A stretch of DNA of 64,000 nt from Seison nebaliae (taxonomy: Eukaryota > Rotifera > Pararotatoria > Seisonacea > Seisonidae): NCBI GenBank assembly GCA_023231475.1, contig JALJEE010001840.1:19359-83358 (forward strand). The letters run 5' to 3'. This document shows, piece after piece, positions 1 to 10,110 of the stretch. The notes beneath the pieces are model-generated. The model did not search any database, was not told the DNA's origin, and worked only from the letters and a program-made list of their open reading frames with translations. Both the position numbers and the translations under genes were made by a program. How positions within the stretch are numbered: the stretch's first letter is position 1; every line of letters starts with the position of its first letter.

Positions 1-277
1 TCTACTTTTTATCTTCTGGAGACGGTATAAGCGTCAATTAAAGGATTATTCTACTCCGCCATCATCACTGCCTCCAACCATTAAACGACCGGAATATGAG
101 ACACAAGTTACTCATTTTAATTGTATTTCTTTGAAACTTCAAATTTTAATTAAGAGTTTGGAAATGTATGTTCCACAAGAAGACGTAGATCTGGGTGAAT
201 TGGAAGTAGCATTCGATACAAAAGATGGAATAAAAGCAATTCGTCAAATGCCCATCGATTCACAACAACGTTTCTAA
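1..277 (+). CDS. C-terminal end of an unknown single-pass membrane protein (partial)
   Basis: An open frame runs from the window edge (first full codon at 2) to a TAA at 275-277, giving 91 residues. It starts with a hydrophobic run (LLFIFW) followed at once by basic residues (RRYKRQ). This looks like the end of a membrane helix and a stop-transfer signal, so the rest would be a cytoplasmic tail. The tail is Pro/Ser-rich (STPPSSLPP), then acidic, and ends MPIDSQQRF. I do not recognise the family. It converges on NOP58 with 176 bp between the two stop codons. The gene is cut by the window, so its start, size and function cannot be judged. Confidence 0.45.
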   Translation, partial: LLFIFWRRYKRQLKDYSTPPSSLPPTIKRPEYETQVTHFNCISLKLQILIKSLEMYVPQEDVDLGELEVAFDTKDGIKAIRQMPIDSQQRF

Positions 278-453
278 CAAATCAATAAGAAATTTTTTCA
301 AATGGTAAATCATATGCAGGAAAAAGAAAATGAATAAATGAAATTGAATAAAATAACAATGAAGAATTTGTTAAAGTTCTTGTAAGTTTTTCTTATTTCT
401 ATTCTTTTACATTTCTAAAATAAATGTATTTCATATAAAACTCTTGAGCAATT

Positions 454-2872
454 TTAAGTTGACGATTTCTTCTTCTTATCTTTTGACTTCTTTCTTTTCT
501 TCTTCGAATCTTTCGGTTTAACTTCTTCCATTTCTTCATCACCATCTTCATCTTTAGAACTCATATGTTTTTGAAGTTTATTTTTTTTCTCCGAATCAAC
601 TTCAATCGTTTTGGTATCAATATCTTCTTCCTCCGTTTGGACAACGGAACGTTTATGTTTTTTCTTCTTTTTCTTCGAATCAACATCCACTTCTTCCTCT
701 ATTGGAATTGTTTCTTTGTGTTTTTTCTTTTTCTTTTCACTTTCTTCCTTTTGACCAATTTCTTCTGGAATTTCCGTTAAATTTTCCATCGATTTATTCT
801 CCTCATTCTCATCATCCATTTCTTTATCTTCAATGATTTTCTTCTTCTTTTTTCCTTCAACATTCTTCTCACTTTTCACATCTAGTTTAACTTTAACTTT
901 ATCTTTTTTCGATTTCTTACTTATTTTTTTTTCACTTTCAATATCTTCATCTTCCTTTACTTCTTGATTCACTTTAATTTCATCCGAGTTTTTTGTCGTT
1001 TTCTCATCCATCATACTTTTGTCTTCTATTTCTTCTTCAACGTCCTCAATTCTTTTTTTCTTCTTCTCTTTCTTCTTTTTCTTTCCGCTATCTTCACCTT
1101 CGTTTAAGTTCTCTTCGTCGTCATCTTTTCTCAAAATTGATTTCCTTTTTTTTATTGATTTAGATTCTGTAGTCGATTCTGTTGTTTGGTTTGGACTACC
1201 CAAGTCATACTGAGCCATCTTCGTTTCAACATCGGAAAATTTTCGTTTTCTTTTCGGAACGATTGTTGTTTCGTTTCGAACTGCATATTTTTCTTCATAA
1301 GCTGCATTCGCTTTCTGATATTGAAGATAAGTATCTCTTTTGTTAAATTTCTTCTTTTGTCCTCCCTCTAATTCAACGATTCGTTGTTCGACCAATCCAC
1401 GATACTGTAAACCGATAACTGCACATCTTTGCAAATATTCATCGGTCGTTTCATTCTCTTTTTGAATCAATTCTTCGTCTTCATTTTCGAAATCTTTCAT
1501 TGCATCAATTCGAATAGCGAGTGAAGATTTTGCAGCAATACTCCTAGCAATTTTCGCTTTCAATGATCCTTGTGTTTGAGATACAAGTGATGCATGATAT
1601 AACAGTCCATATTTGGGCGTATCTTTCTTTGCTTTCAATGCGCGAAACAATGCCTTCTCTGCTCCTAATATCTGTACAGTAGACGATGGATGTTTTGCCA
1701 AGTTCAACAAAGATCCTTTTCCAAATAATTTGAATTGAATTTTAGAGGAAAAATAATTGAAAACCTGCATGTGAAATCAATCTCGCACCAATCAATTCTC
1801 CAACTAAAACGGTTAAATTCGGAGCAATGGCTACCATACGATTCTTTAAATATCGGTATAATTCAGATCGATATTTATTCATATCTAAAATCTAAAAAAA
1901 AATTTATATAAAAAGTTTTTTAAAAAAATTTATATTAAAGGAACTTGTTGACAAAGTGCTCGTATATTCTCCACATCTTCCTCGGATATCTCTGTTCCCA
2001 TTGAAATTTCAGCAACTCGTCGGACTTCTGTTTCGATGTCCGTTGGTAATATGTCAGAAAAGTCAAATTGTCCAATATGAGATCGATCGCCGAGTCGATC
2101 GACGAATTTACAATATGCTTCATTATCTTCAATAATTTTATCAATTTCTGGAAAATGCCATCCGTACCATTCTTTACATCTCATAATATAATTATTCAAT
2201 TCTTTATCTAAATCATCTAATAGACCTGGAAACATTTGAATTATTTATAATAATTATATGAAATTATATTAACTTATTGCTTGTACAATCATTGTGTCAA
2301 CTTTATCTGGAGAAAATTTCAATTTGTATCGTGATAAACTAAATTGAAGAAGAAAATTGTATTTAATGAAATGGTGAATAAAAAAAAACCTGTGTGCTAG
2401 ACCGATTCTCATAGAATTCAACTCTTCTTCACTTAATTTCAAGAGTGATTGCATCTGCATCCGAATTAATCTCATCAAATTTTGAACATTCGAATTGGAA
2501 AGACAATTCATTTGAAATTTATCTTTTATTGCACTTCCCAATTTCGAATCAGAAACCAAGAGGGTTTCAGTCAATTTGTCTGGAATATTCTTCTTCAAAA
2601 ATTTCTTTAAACATTTCGATAACGATCCTTCAATCGAACACGTCAATGAATCTAATGCTTCCTTTGTATCTTTATATTTCTTAAATGCTTCCAAGCATAC
2701 CATTTTTGACACTTTCTTCTCATCGTTAAATAGTACGTCCAATTCTTTCGGATCTTCAATCGATACCGATTTATCTAACTGTGTACAAAGAAATTGTAAA
2801 TTATTTCATAACGAAAATAATACTAACATTAAAAATTGCATATCCTGCAGGAGTTTCAAAAAGTACTAACAT
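454..2872 (-). CDS. NOP58: Nucleolar protein 58, box C/D snoRNP core protein
   Basis: Core scaffold of box C/D snoRNPs, which guide 2'-O-methylation of rRNA in the nucleolus. I read six exons: 2872-2828, 2778-2390, 2338-2274, 2225-1945, 1891-1765 and 1715-454. They sum to 2169 nt, 722 residues, in frame at every junction. Introns are 48-53 nt. The N-terminus [15 protein letters not shown] is diagnostic. The NOSIC/NOP core follows, with [32 protein letters not shown] and [20 protein letters not shown]. The C-terminal ~240 residues are an acidic/lysine-rich tail of KKKKK blocks separated by DE-rich spacers. That tail is longer than in human NOP58 (529 aa in total), and the last intron (1716-1764) lies inside the most conserved NOP motif. 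Identity is secure; only exact splice sites await RNA data. Confidence 0.95.
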
Positions 2873-3324
2873 TTTTTTTAATTACTTACACTTTATTTTT
2901 TTTCACATGGTTTATCAACTTTTGAAATTCTCAACACAATATTCAAATAAAATTAATATTGTTAAAATTTCAGGATTTGAAATATTGAGCTTTTGACTTC
3001 CTTTTCATTTAACATCATTTTTATTTTCTTTGATTTATTCTTTGTAAAATTACTAAACACCAATTTGAATGGAAAATTATATCAGTTTGAAATGAATCTC
3101 ATATTTTATCATACGTATCACTTCCATCTTATGATGTTAAACTGATTCATTTAGATGTTTTTATTTATTAGAATAATGTATATTGGTAGACGTAGGTAAT
3201 GTTTTCCGATAAGACGTTTTTTCATTTACCTTATTTTTATTGTTATTACTATTTACACCAGAAATAATTGTTGCAATTTCATAACTCCGTATTTAATAAA
3301 CAAATAAATGATAAGAGACATATA
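2873..3324. other. Intergenic spacer, NOP58 5' side to CAP gene 3' side
   Basis: About 450 bp of AT-rich DNA between the NOP58 start and the stop of the first CAP gene, both on the minus strand. It must hold the NOP58 promoter and the CAP 3' UTR. I see no RNA gene, repeat or believable exon. Confidence 0.5.
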
Positions 3325-4194
3325 CTAATTTCCATTTGCAGTGCCACAGTCGCATAATTTCTTCCAACATTTACATCCGTTTGGACACGAACTACAAGCA
3401 CTACCTTTTTTATATGGGCTTTCCGTACTACCTTGACCACGATAATAATTACAAACAACATAAGCTCCGTCAGAACAAGCTGCTTCGCCACAACCAACTC
3501 TTGTTGTGAATGCTTGGACTACTTGAGTATAATGACCAATCATACTGCCTCCAGAATTTGTTCCATATTTGAAATCTTTTTTCTCGCTGATAAAACCTTC
3601 AATTAATTCCAATGTCCTCGAAAGACTTGTACTACTGTGCCATCCAAAATTTTGACCTACTAATCCATTATATAAAGGCTCTTTTCGTTGATCATATTGA
3701 TCATGACCTTGTGTGCATGTTGCTGCATATCTTTCAGCAGTTTGCTCTAAATTTAAATCGTAATACATTCTTCGCATATCAGCTGACACCAACATCTTAC
3801 GTTCCTTCATATGACGATCTATTATTTTGAATCTGAAATCGTCATTGAATTCAACATTTCGTTGGAACTTACTAGAAACTTTAGCACAGGCAGAATGTGT
3901 ACCGCTAAATCGAGAGTCAGCACAACCGCTCTTCCTAAATGGTTTTTTCTTCCCAACAATATTTTCATTGGCACTGCCTATATCTCCACCAAAACGACTA
4001 GCAACAGCAAATGATATCATTAATATTATTGAAACTACCATCAACATTATAAATATGTCAAACGTTAGCAAAATAGCTTTGTCGAAACTGTCATTTCGAT
4101 CAAATACTGCTTCATGTGTACCTTTGTAACCATAATTACTGAATGCTCTTTTGAACTTAGTGAATTGTTTTGAAGCGGTTCGATTGAATGTCAT
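3325..4194 (-). CDS. Membrane-anchored CAP (SCP/TAPS) protein 1
   Basis: CAP-superfamily protein (cysteine-rich secretory protein / SCP-like), 289 residues in one exon. The first in-frame ATG is at 4194. There is no cleavable signal peptide. A ~40-residue basic/aromatic N-terminus ending FDRNDSFDKA leads into a membrane helix (about residues 42-67), so the CAP domain should lie outside the cell or in the lumen (type II). CAP features: a helix-1 His in DRHMKERK, a second conserved His in the GHYTQ-type motif, then GCGEAAC and VVCNYY. It ends in the Cys hinge seen in many CAP proteins (CSSCPNGCKCWKKLCDC). The usual Trp after GHYTQVV is absent. It is the first of three tandem paralogues. CAP roles range from sterol binding to secretion biology, so function here is open. 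Confidence 0.85.
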   Translation of the reverse strand: MTFNRTASKQFTKFKRAFSNYGYKGTHEAVFDRNDSFDKAILLTFDIFIMLMVVSIILMISFAVASRFGGDIGSANENIVGKKKPFRKSGCADSRFSGTHSACAKVSSKFQRNVEFNDDFRFKIIDRHMKERKMLVSADMRRMYYDLNLEQTAERYAATCTQGHDQYDQRKEPLYNGLVGQNFGWHSSTSLSRTLELIEGFISEKKDFKYGTNSGGSMIGHYTQVVQAFTTRVGCGEAACSDGAYVVCNYYRGQGSTESPYKKGSACSSCPNGCKCWKKLCDCGTANGN

Positions 4195-4802
4195 TTCCCA
4201 CAAATAATAATAAATTTTCTCAGCTGAAACTCGGTAGGTTAGTAATGAATTGTTTAAATGTCCAAAAATCTCTTATTTTATTTAAATTTTAATTTAATTC
4301 CACTAAAAAATTAACTATAATCTCGTAATAACCTTAATCCCTTTGGGATTGAATGAGTGATTGAAATTTATATAATAATAATGGAAAATTTGCCCATAAA
4401 ATGACAGAAAGAATATCAGCAAACATGAAAGTTAATCAAACAGAACCATAAATACAGTGGTTCAACGTTAAGGAAAATGCGTAACGAAAAAAAGAAAACA
4501 AATTATAAATAATATTTTAGGAGTGGTTAGTGGATTCATTAATGGAAAGAAGTATCATAAATACGGGAACATATCAATACTGTGTTAATTTATCGTCGAA
4601 TTATGATTCATCTCTCTTATTTACCATTAATACTAACAAGAATTAATTCTCTTTCGTATATATCTCGATTATTGCATAACTTCAGTTCATAAAGTATCAA
4701 TTTATCAATAGTGTACATAATTTTACAAAGATAATTTATGATTCATATAAATTTGATGTTGATATATCAAGATCAATAGATTATAATTTATTATGGCAAT
4801 GA
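4195..4802. other. Spacer between CAP genes 1 and 2
   Basis: About 600 bp of AT-rich DNA upstream of CAP gene 1 and downstream of CAP gene 2. No exon or repeat is evident. It should contain the promoter of CAP gene 1. Confidence 0.45.
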
Positions 4803-5633
4803 TCATGAAAAAGGTTTTGTGCAATTACAAAATTGGAGTTTATCACAAGTGCATCTTTCCGGACATGCAGAACAAGGAATACCCTTTTTATATGATAGAT
4901 CCAGTCCTCGTTTTAACGAAGGATAATAATAACAAATAACCATTTGACCGTCTTCGCAAACTGATTCTCCACAACCGACTCTCGAAGTATCAGCTTGAAC
5001 AAGTTGTTTATATTGATCACTCGCTGATTCCGAAATAGTGACATTTTCCGACTGACGTGTAATTGTCCATTCTATTTGTTCTAATATTAACGATCCACCA
5101 TAAGATGCTCTTCCCGTTACTAGTCTAATATTCATTCCTACATGTTGTGTATGATTTAATGTATAATTTTCTTTCAATGGTTCAAATGTACATAGAGCAG
5201 CATGTTGTCGTGCAATTCTCTCTAATTTTAAATCGTAGGAAATACTTCTCATATTCGAAGATCCTACTGAACGTCGTTCAATATTGTGTAATTCTAAAAT
5301 TCTTTCTCTTAAATCCTCATCATCATTTTCGAAATTCATTTCATCCTCAATAGACGAGGAGATTGTAAATGGTTGAAAGATTGGATGAATTCGTTTAGCA
5401 AGACCTCGTTTATAGTTAACCACAGTTACTGCAACTATTAAAATGACTCCTATGACAAAAGTAATGATAAAAGCATGTACTGTGAGAAGAAAAGATTTCT
5501 CATATGGGTCGTTCCTTTTCACTAGTATTGCACGATACATCTTTAAGTAACCATATTTCTTGATTCCATAAGTAAATTTCCAACGAATCCTTCTGGCAAG
5601 TTCGAATAAGGTGCCGTTATCGTAAAAGTCCAT
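4803..5633 (-). CDS. Membrane-anchored CAP (SCP/TAPS) protein 2
   Basis: 276 residues, one exon, ATG at 5633. Same plan as its neighbours: basic N-terminus with KKYGYLKMYRAI and KRNDPYEKS, one membrane helix (about residues 46-70), then a CAP domain. Helix-1 His is present in ELHNIERR. The second motif reads SDQYKQLVQADTSRVGCGE, where the paralogues have GHYTQ or GHYTM. The second cavity His is therefore lost. The C-terminal Cys hinge is kept (GIPCSACPERCTCDKLQFC). It is the most divergent of the trio and may have lost any His-dependent metal-binding activity. It still looks intact as a structural CAP fold. Confidence 0.85.
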   Translation of the reverse strand: MDFYDNGTLFELARRIRWKFTYGIKKYGYLKMYRAILVKRNDPYEKSFLLTVHAFIITFVIGVILIVAVTVVNYKRGLAKRIHPIFQPFTISSSIEDEMNFENDDEDLRERILELHNIERRSVGSSNMRSISYDLKLERIARQHAALCTFEPLKENYTLNHTQHVGMNIRLVTGRASYGGSLILEQIEWTITRQSENVTISESASDQYKQLVQADTSRVGCGESVCEDGQMVICYYYPSLKRGLDLSYKKGIPCSACPERCTCDKLQFCNCTKPFS

Positions 5634-6055
5634 TTTTTAATATATTTACCGAACTTATAAAAAATTAATATAGAAATAGAAGTTGGAAAAAATGAAGCAA
5701 AAATTTAAACAATTTAAATAAAAGATTCACTCTTAAAGTATATAAAAGTGAATCAATTGGTTGGAAAGGATGAAGAAAAACATTATAACTTTAAAGTGAG
5801 ATGTAAAATATGATGAAAATAAAGAATAACAATAACTTTGTTGTTAACATGAATATTTTAAAAGACTTAGATGTTCTGAAAAAATAAAGAAAAACATTAC
5901 CTTGAGTTCTTGCAAGTTGCAATAAGTTCCTGCTTATTTATATATATATATATATATATATTATTTACGTTAGTTCATTAAACACCAAATTAAAGTTATG
6001 ACAATAATCCGAAACCTGTAGAATCTAGATTTTAGATTCTAAACGTTACTTTCCT
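5634..6055. other. Spacer between CAP genes 2 and 3
   Basis: About 420 bp, AT-rich, containing the (TA)n run at 5939-5961. No gene seen. It holds the promoter side of CAP gene 2. Confidence 0.45.
5939..5961. repeat. (TA)n microsatellite
   Basis: About eleven uninterrupted TA units, in the spacer downstream of the CAP gene 3 stop codon. Confidence 0.95.
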
Positions 6056-7159
6056 TTATTGACCATTGGTGGTGCCACAATCGCACATTTTCTGCCAACA
6101 TTTACATTCTCTCGGGCATCTAGAACATGGTTTTCCTTTAAAATATGGAAGTTCCAAGTCCATTCCGGTAATTGATTTGAAATAATTACAGATTATATAT
6201 GATCCAGTTGTGCAGAAAGATTCACCACAACCAACTCGAGATGCATTTGAAAATATTACCATTGTGTAATGACCAATCTCCTTTCCACCTATTGGCATTT
6301 TCCCATATCTATAATACTTCTTCTCGGCAATGAACCTACCAACCGCTCCTAAAGTATCATGTACCGTTTCTCCCGATACGCCCTTCCCCATACATTGACC
6401 AACTGGACCTGCATATAATGGTTCACTTCTATATTTACTAGTGTATTCATGACCGAATTGACACCTTGCAGCCCATCTTTCTGCCGTTTGTTCCAAATGC
6501 AAATCATAATACAATCTCTTCATATCAGAAGCCGGTACCAATCGACGTTCCTTCATATGAAGTTCTAAAATTTGCAGCCGATACTCGTCAGTATACTTAA
6601 CAATTCTATTTAAATCTGGAGATGCTGGTAAGCATGCTGTGTGATATGATGATAAACTCTCAAAACGAGGATCAGCACATCCATATTTTTTGAATGGATT
6701 TCGTCTACCTAAGATGTTTTCATCTGCACTTCCAATACTTGGAAAATTTCCATTATTCGGTGGTTTAGTTCCATCACTAATCTCGTCTCCATTTCCACCA
6801 TCTCCAACTCCTCCAGATACTGGTTTATCATTTCCACTACCCCCAACTCCTGCAGGTTTATCATTCCCATTTCCGTCAGTATCGCCAGTATTGGATGGGA
6901 TATCTGTGTCTAAATCAGCATCTTTTTTATTTTTATCCAATGCATTAGCAACAGCAAAAGCAACAATTAATGTCAATGCTAGAACGATATAGAATATTGA
7001 GATATCTATTACCAATAGAACAGCTTTATCAAATGGATCATTCCTATCAAATACAATTTTATGAGTTCGATATACTCCGTACCTTTTAAATCCATAACTA
7101 AGTCGTCTATACTGTTTTTTAGCTGTTTGCTTAAAATTATAGTTTCGCCAATAACTCAT
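6056..7159 (-). CDS. Membrane-anchored CAP (SCP/TAPS) protein 3 with Gly/Asn linker
   Basis: 367 residues, one exon, ATG at 7159. The N-terminal module is closest to that of CAP protein 1 (FKRYGVYRTHKIVFDRNDPF), followed by a membrane helix at about residues 45-70. A low-complexity linker follows, in which GND KP units recur among Gly/Val/Asp-rich sequence (about residues 80-135). The CAP domain then starts at an 'SADENILGRRNPFKKYGCADPRF' block also found in paralogue 1, here split by spelling only its ends: SADENI and CADPRF. Both CAP His residues are kept (LELHMKERR; GHYTM), with GCGESFC and the Cys hinge GKPCSRCPRECKCW. The linker could hold the domain away from the membrane. Expansion of the linker explains the extra length over paralogue 1. 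Confidence 0.87.
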   Translation of the reverse strand: MSYWRNYNFKQTAKKQYRRLSYGFKRYGVYRTHKIVFDRNDPFDKAVLLVIDISIFYIVLALTLIVAFAVANALDKNKKDADLDTDIPSNTGDTDGNGNDKPAGVGGSGNDKPVSGGVGDGGNGDEISDGTKPPNNGNFPSIGSADENILGRRNPFKKYGCADPRFESLSSYHTACLPASPDLNRIVKYTDEYRLQILELHMKERRLVPASDMKRLYYDLHLEQTAERWAARCQFGHEYTSKYRSEPLYAGPVGQCMGKGVSGETVHDTLGAVGRFIAEKKYYRYGKMPIGGKEIGHYTMVIFSNASRVGCGESFCTTGSYIICNYFKSITGMDLELPYFKGKPCSRCPRECKCWQKMCDCGTTNGQ

Positions 7160-8877
7160 TTGATATTACTGATTTCTTTTTCAAAGTAGGTATTAGAACT
7201 AAATTTTTGCGCTCTCAATCGGATGATTATATAACCACTGAATATTTAGTATACATAATAATTTTAATAATAATTCATCAGGATGTTGCTATTCTACAAC
7301 TTATCTTGGTAAGAGAGAATATTATGGGATTAATATAGTGTATTCCGAAGCAGAGTTGTGTTGAAAGTTTGAAAAAGGAAATTAAAAACGGTTCGGGAGA
7401 ACCGTTTCATTGAATGAAACATTAGTAATAGGAAATCCCACAGCATATTTCCTCCAAAAAAAATTTCATAATTCTGGAACAAAACTTTTGTTATAACCTT
7501 ATTTTTAGGGATATAAAGAAATGAAATTTTATGAAATAAAACGTGTATAATTTTAAGATGATTTAATCAAAAAAAAGTAAGTAAAGATTTTCAATCTGCA
7601 ATTTTACAGGTCTATAAAGGCAACACATTCATGAGGGATATTTCGAACGAATTAGGTGTCTTTTAAGGGACAGTGATTGTCTGACAGTCGGACGAATTTG
7701 TAAAAGCGACAAGATCTTGATCGTAGGAAAGAAAATTTGGATCGCTCCTCACCGATAAACCGACCGAATAAACGGAAAATCAAGAAATTCATTTTGGATA
7801 AACCATCATTCAAACGTGAGAACCGTAATAGACCGGTACAATTTGCAATATTACATTACATTATTAGTTGTTTATCTATATTCAAAATTTCAGAAGGTTT
7901 GGATGAATATGAACGCATCATTATTTCGCCCAAATGGATTTCATCCATGTGTTTTTTGAAGAATTATCGATGCAGTTCTTTTGGATGCAAATAATATGTT
8001 TTCTTTTAAAATTGGTGAAGTAAGTTATACCGATGTATCGGTCTTCGCATATGCTGATGACATCCTGATTGGTTTCAATAATTTGAGTCAGAGCAAGAAA
8101 ATGATTGAATTTGTACGTTCTCGATATATGTTCTAATAGTTTATTTATGGCAATAAATCGTGCCTACAATCTGCTCGTGAATGACCAATCATTAGAACGG
8201 TCTGTTTTTTTCATAGATATATTTGTTCTTTACTCTGCGTCTCTACTTGTCTTTCCTCCACTTCAAATCCTCTTTTTTCGTCAACTTTTTTTATCTTATG
8301 AATAAAAGTTCCGATTCAAATTGACACACTTCTTATTCTCACTAGTTTTCACTATTTTGATATTCACTTTATGTTTGCACACAGTCGTTGTTGGATTAAT
8401 TTATAAGCAATTAATTTTTTCATAGGATTTCACAGCATCGTTGCCAGTTTAATCTCTCGAGATTTTCTTTCGCACTTACATCATTTGATAAATATAAGGA
8501 AAATCTAAAAGTTTTTTCTTTATTTCCCAATTTCCCTCGACGGGAAGTTAAAGAATAAATGCAAATTATGAAGAGTAACTAAATGACTAAAACCATTTAA
8601 AATTAATTCAAGTTTTTTAAGGTGACGAAACTACCAATTTCTGATAAAAAAAAGTTATTGGTCACGAAATCACATAGATGGGAATCGCACCCTGTGAGTT
8701 GAAAATAGAAATCTTTATGAAAACAATTTTATACATGATTTACAAATATTAATAAGGCAAATAGGAATATTCACCTTAATAACAACATCCAAGAATAAAC
8801 TATTTTTAGACCGATATTTGGGAAATATTAACTCTTTCTTCCAACTTGCAAAAGAAGAAAATAATTTCAAGAGAACA
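7160..8877. other. 1.7-kb accessory spacer with a reverse-transcriptase fossil
   Basis: Between CAP gene 3 and the lectin-like gene. Short frames on the plus strand (7737-7994, 8105-8305) are not convincing as genes. The only recognisable item is the reverse-transcriptase fragment listed separately. The rest is AT-rich and unassigned. Confidence 0.4.
7975..8136 (+). mobile_element. Reverse-transcriptase fragment, probably from a non-LTR retrotransposon
   Basis: A ~53-residue frame contains VFAYADDILIGFNN, the YxDD catalytic core of a reverse transcriptase (YADD at 8050-8061). Following SQSKKMIEF resembles the helix after the YADD strand. YADD preceded by Ala/Phe is typical of LINE-type enzymes rather than LTR elements. 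No other domain, poly-A tail or target-site duplication is recognisable nearby, so this is an old, incomplete remnant. Confidence 0.55.
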
Positions 8878-9507
8878 ATGATCATTTTTCCTTTCTTAAT
8901 TTCGATCTTGATACCGTTAATTTCAATGAATTATCAAGCAGATATCACTTACTCTACACCTACCTATAATATGGAAGTGTATGTACCTTCGGCTGTAATT
9001 GGTATGGAATTCAATGTAAGAAAACTTATGTGCCAAAGAGGAAAAATGGAAGTTTTGAATGTTCCGGATCCTGAATTTTTCAAGTTTTTAGTAGACTTTG
9101 TCGATGTCGGTAAAGAGCCGAAAGTTTTTTTGGGTCTATCTTACGACTATGGATCGGCAGCCTATCATTGGTTTAATATCCCTAATTCAAGAATGATTGA
9201 CAATTGTTCTTACTGGGGTACCAATCAACCATATGACTTGTCCAGTATTGAACCACTAACCAGTATTAAGTCCACTAATGCGTACGCAGGGAAAATACAT
9301 ACGGAACCGCGTTACGCTTCTTTACGTTCAGCATGTAGCAAATTTCAGCGCAAAAATGTCAATACCCACTTCTCTTGTGATATTATTGGTCGACTGTTGA
9401 TAGTAAATTTAATTAACAAGTTGATAAAAGACGAATTAAATGTTATATACTATAAACCTAGAAATTGTTATGAAACGGATGACATTTATGGATGTTCTAT
9501 CATATGA
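8878..9507 (+). CDS. Secreted C-type-lectin-like protein
   Basis: 209 residues from the ATG at 8878. I chose this start because it begins a clear signal peptide (MIIFPFLISILIPLISM); the frame extends 20 codons upstream without it. The body resembles a C-type lectin-like domain: MCQRGKMEVLNVPDPEFFKF matches the first Cys/helix, FLGLSYDYGSAAYHWFN matches the 'WIGL...W' core, and NCSYWGTNQPYD matches the 'W..GQP' strand. The EPN/QPD sugar-binding triplet is not seen, so Ca-dependent sugar binding is doubtful. Seven Cys remain in the mature part. No intron was needed. Call rests on pattern only. Confidence 0.5.
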   Translation: MIIFPFLISILIPLISMNYQADITYSTPTYNMEVYVPSAVIGMEFNVRKLMCQRGKMEVLNVPDPEFFKFLVDFVDVGKEPKVFLGLSYDYGSAAYHWFNIPNSRMIDNCSYWGTNQPYDLSSIEPLTSIKSTNAYAGKIHTEPRYASLRSACSKFQRKNVNTHFSCDIIGRLLIVNLINKLIKDELNVIYYKPRNCYETDDIYGCSII

Positions 9508-9855
9508 AATAACTAAAAATAAATGAACCATGCATTAATATTTAAATTATATTTCTAATTATAAATTGTCGGGTTGGTGAAAGTGAAAAAAAGTGTTTCG
9601 TTTTTTCTAATATTTCAACAGGAACTAAATAAAGGAAGTCAAATGATCAAAAAAATTTTAAAATAAAAAAATTGGGCATAGATTTATTTCTTCTACATTC
9701 GTCGTCTTATCTTTCTTTAAATTTTATTCTTCTGATTTATAGATCAAAAAATTTTTATAAAATAAATTTCTTGTCCACATAAGACATTTAGAAAGAAATG
9801 AATAGGTATTCTTGTAATGAATTGAAATTGAATTATATCATAGTTATAATATTTA
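9508..9855. other. Spacer, 3' of the lectin-like gene
   Basis: About 350 bp, very AT-rich. Its end (about 9831-9855) carries a ~25-nt sequence repeated at about 9979-10004. Nothing else seen. Confidence 0.35.
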
Positions 9856-10110
9856 TTAATGAAATTCCCGTCGGGATAAAGAAGAAAATAAAGTAAAAAA
9901 ATTTCGATCTTCGCCAATATTGATCAGTCTGCGTAATTCAGCGAGAGATTCCCGATCGATGGGCATAGATTCCGTGGGATCAATTATATCATAGTTATAA
10001 TATTTATACTTCGGTATGAAATAATTTGTAATAATTAATAATATAAGTAATTTCTCAATAAATAATAATAATAATATGATTATTTTTCTATACCAAATAA
10101 TAATAAACAA
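9856..10110 (-). CDS. Possible terminal exon of an unknown protein
   Basis: An open frame with no ATG, so it could only be a downstream exon. The N-terminal half is a Leu/Ile run that AT-rich DNA can make by chance. The second half (YYNYDIIDPTESMPIDRES, then LAELRRLINIGEDRN) has more protein-like composition. MPIDRESL resembles LPINRDSL in the frame at 32320-32592. No acceptor or upstream exon could be fixed. Weakly supported. Confidence 0.18.
   Translation of the reverse strand: MFIIIWYRKIIILLLLFIEKLLILLIITNYFIPKYKYYNYDIIDPTESMPIDRESLAELRRLINIGEDRNFFTLFSSLSRREFH

Noticed and set aside
565-1371. Plus-strand frames rich in Phe/Leu/Ser opposite the NOP58 tail
   Set aside because: They are the reverse image of the KKK/EEE-coding tail of NOP58 and have no features of their own.
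5939-5961. (TA)n run as a transposon insertion hot spot
   Set aside because: Simple microsatellite with no repeat ends or element beside it.
8660-8705. tRNA B-box-like sequence (GGGTGCGATTCCC on the minus strand)
   Set aside because: No A box, anticodon arm or acceptor stem could be fitted around it.
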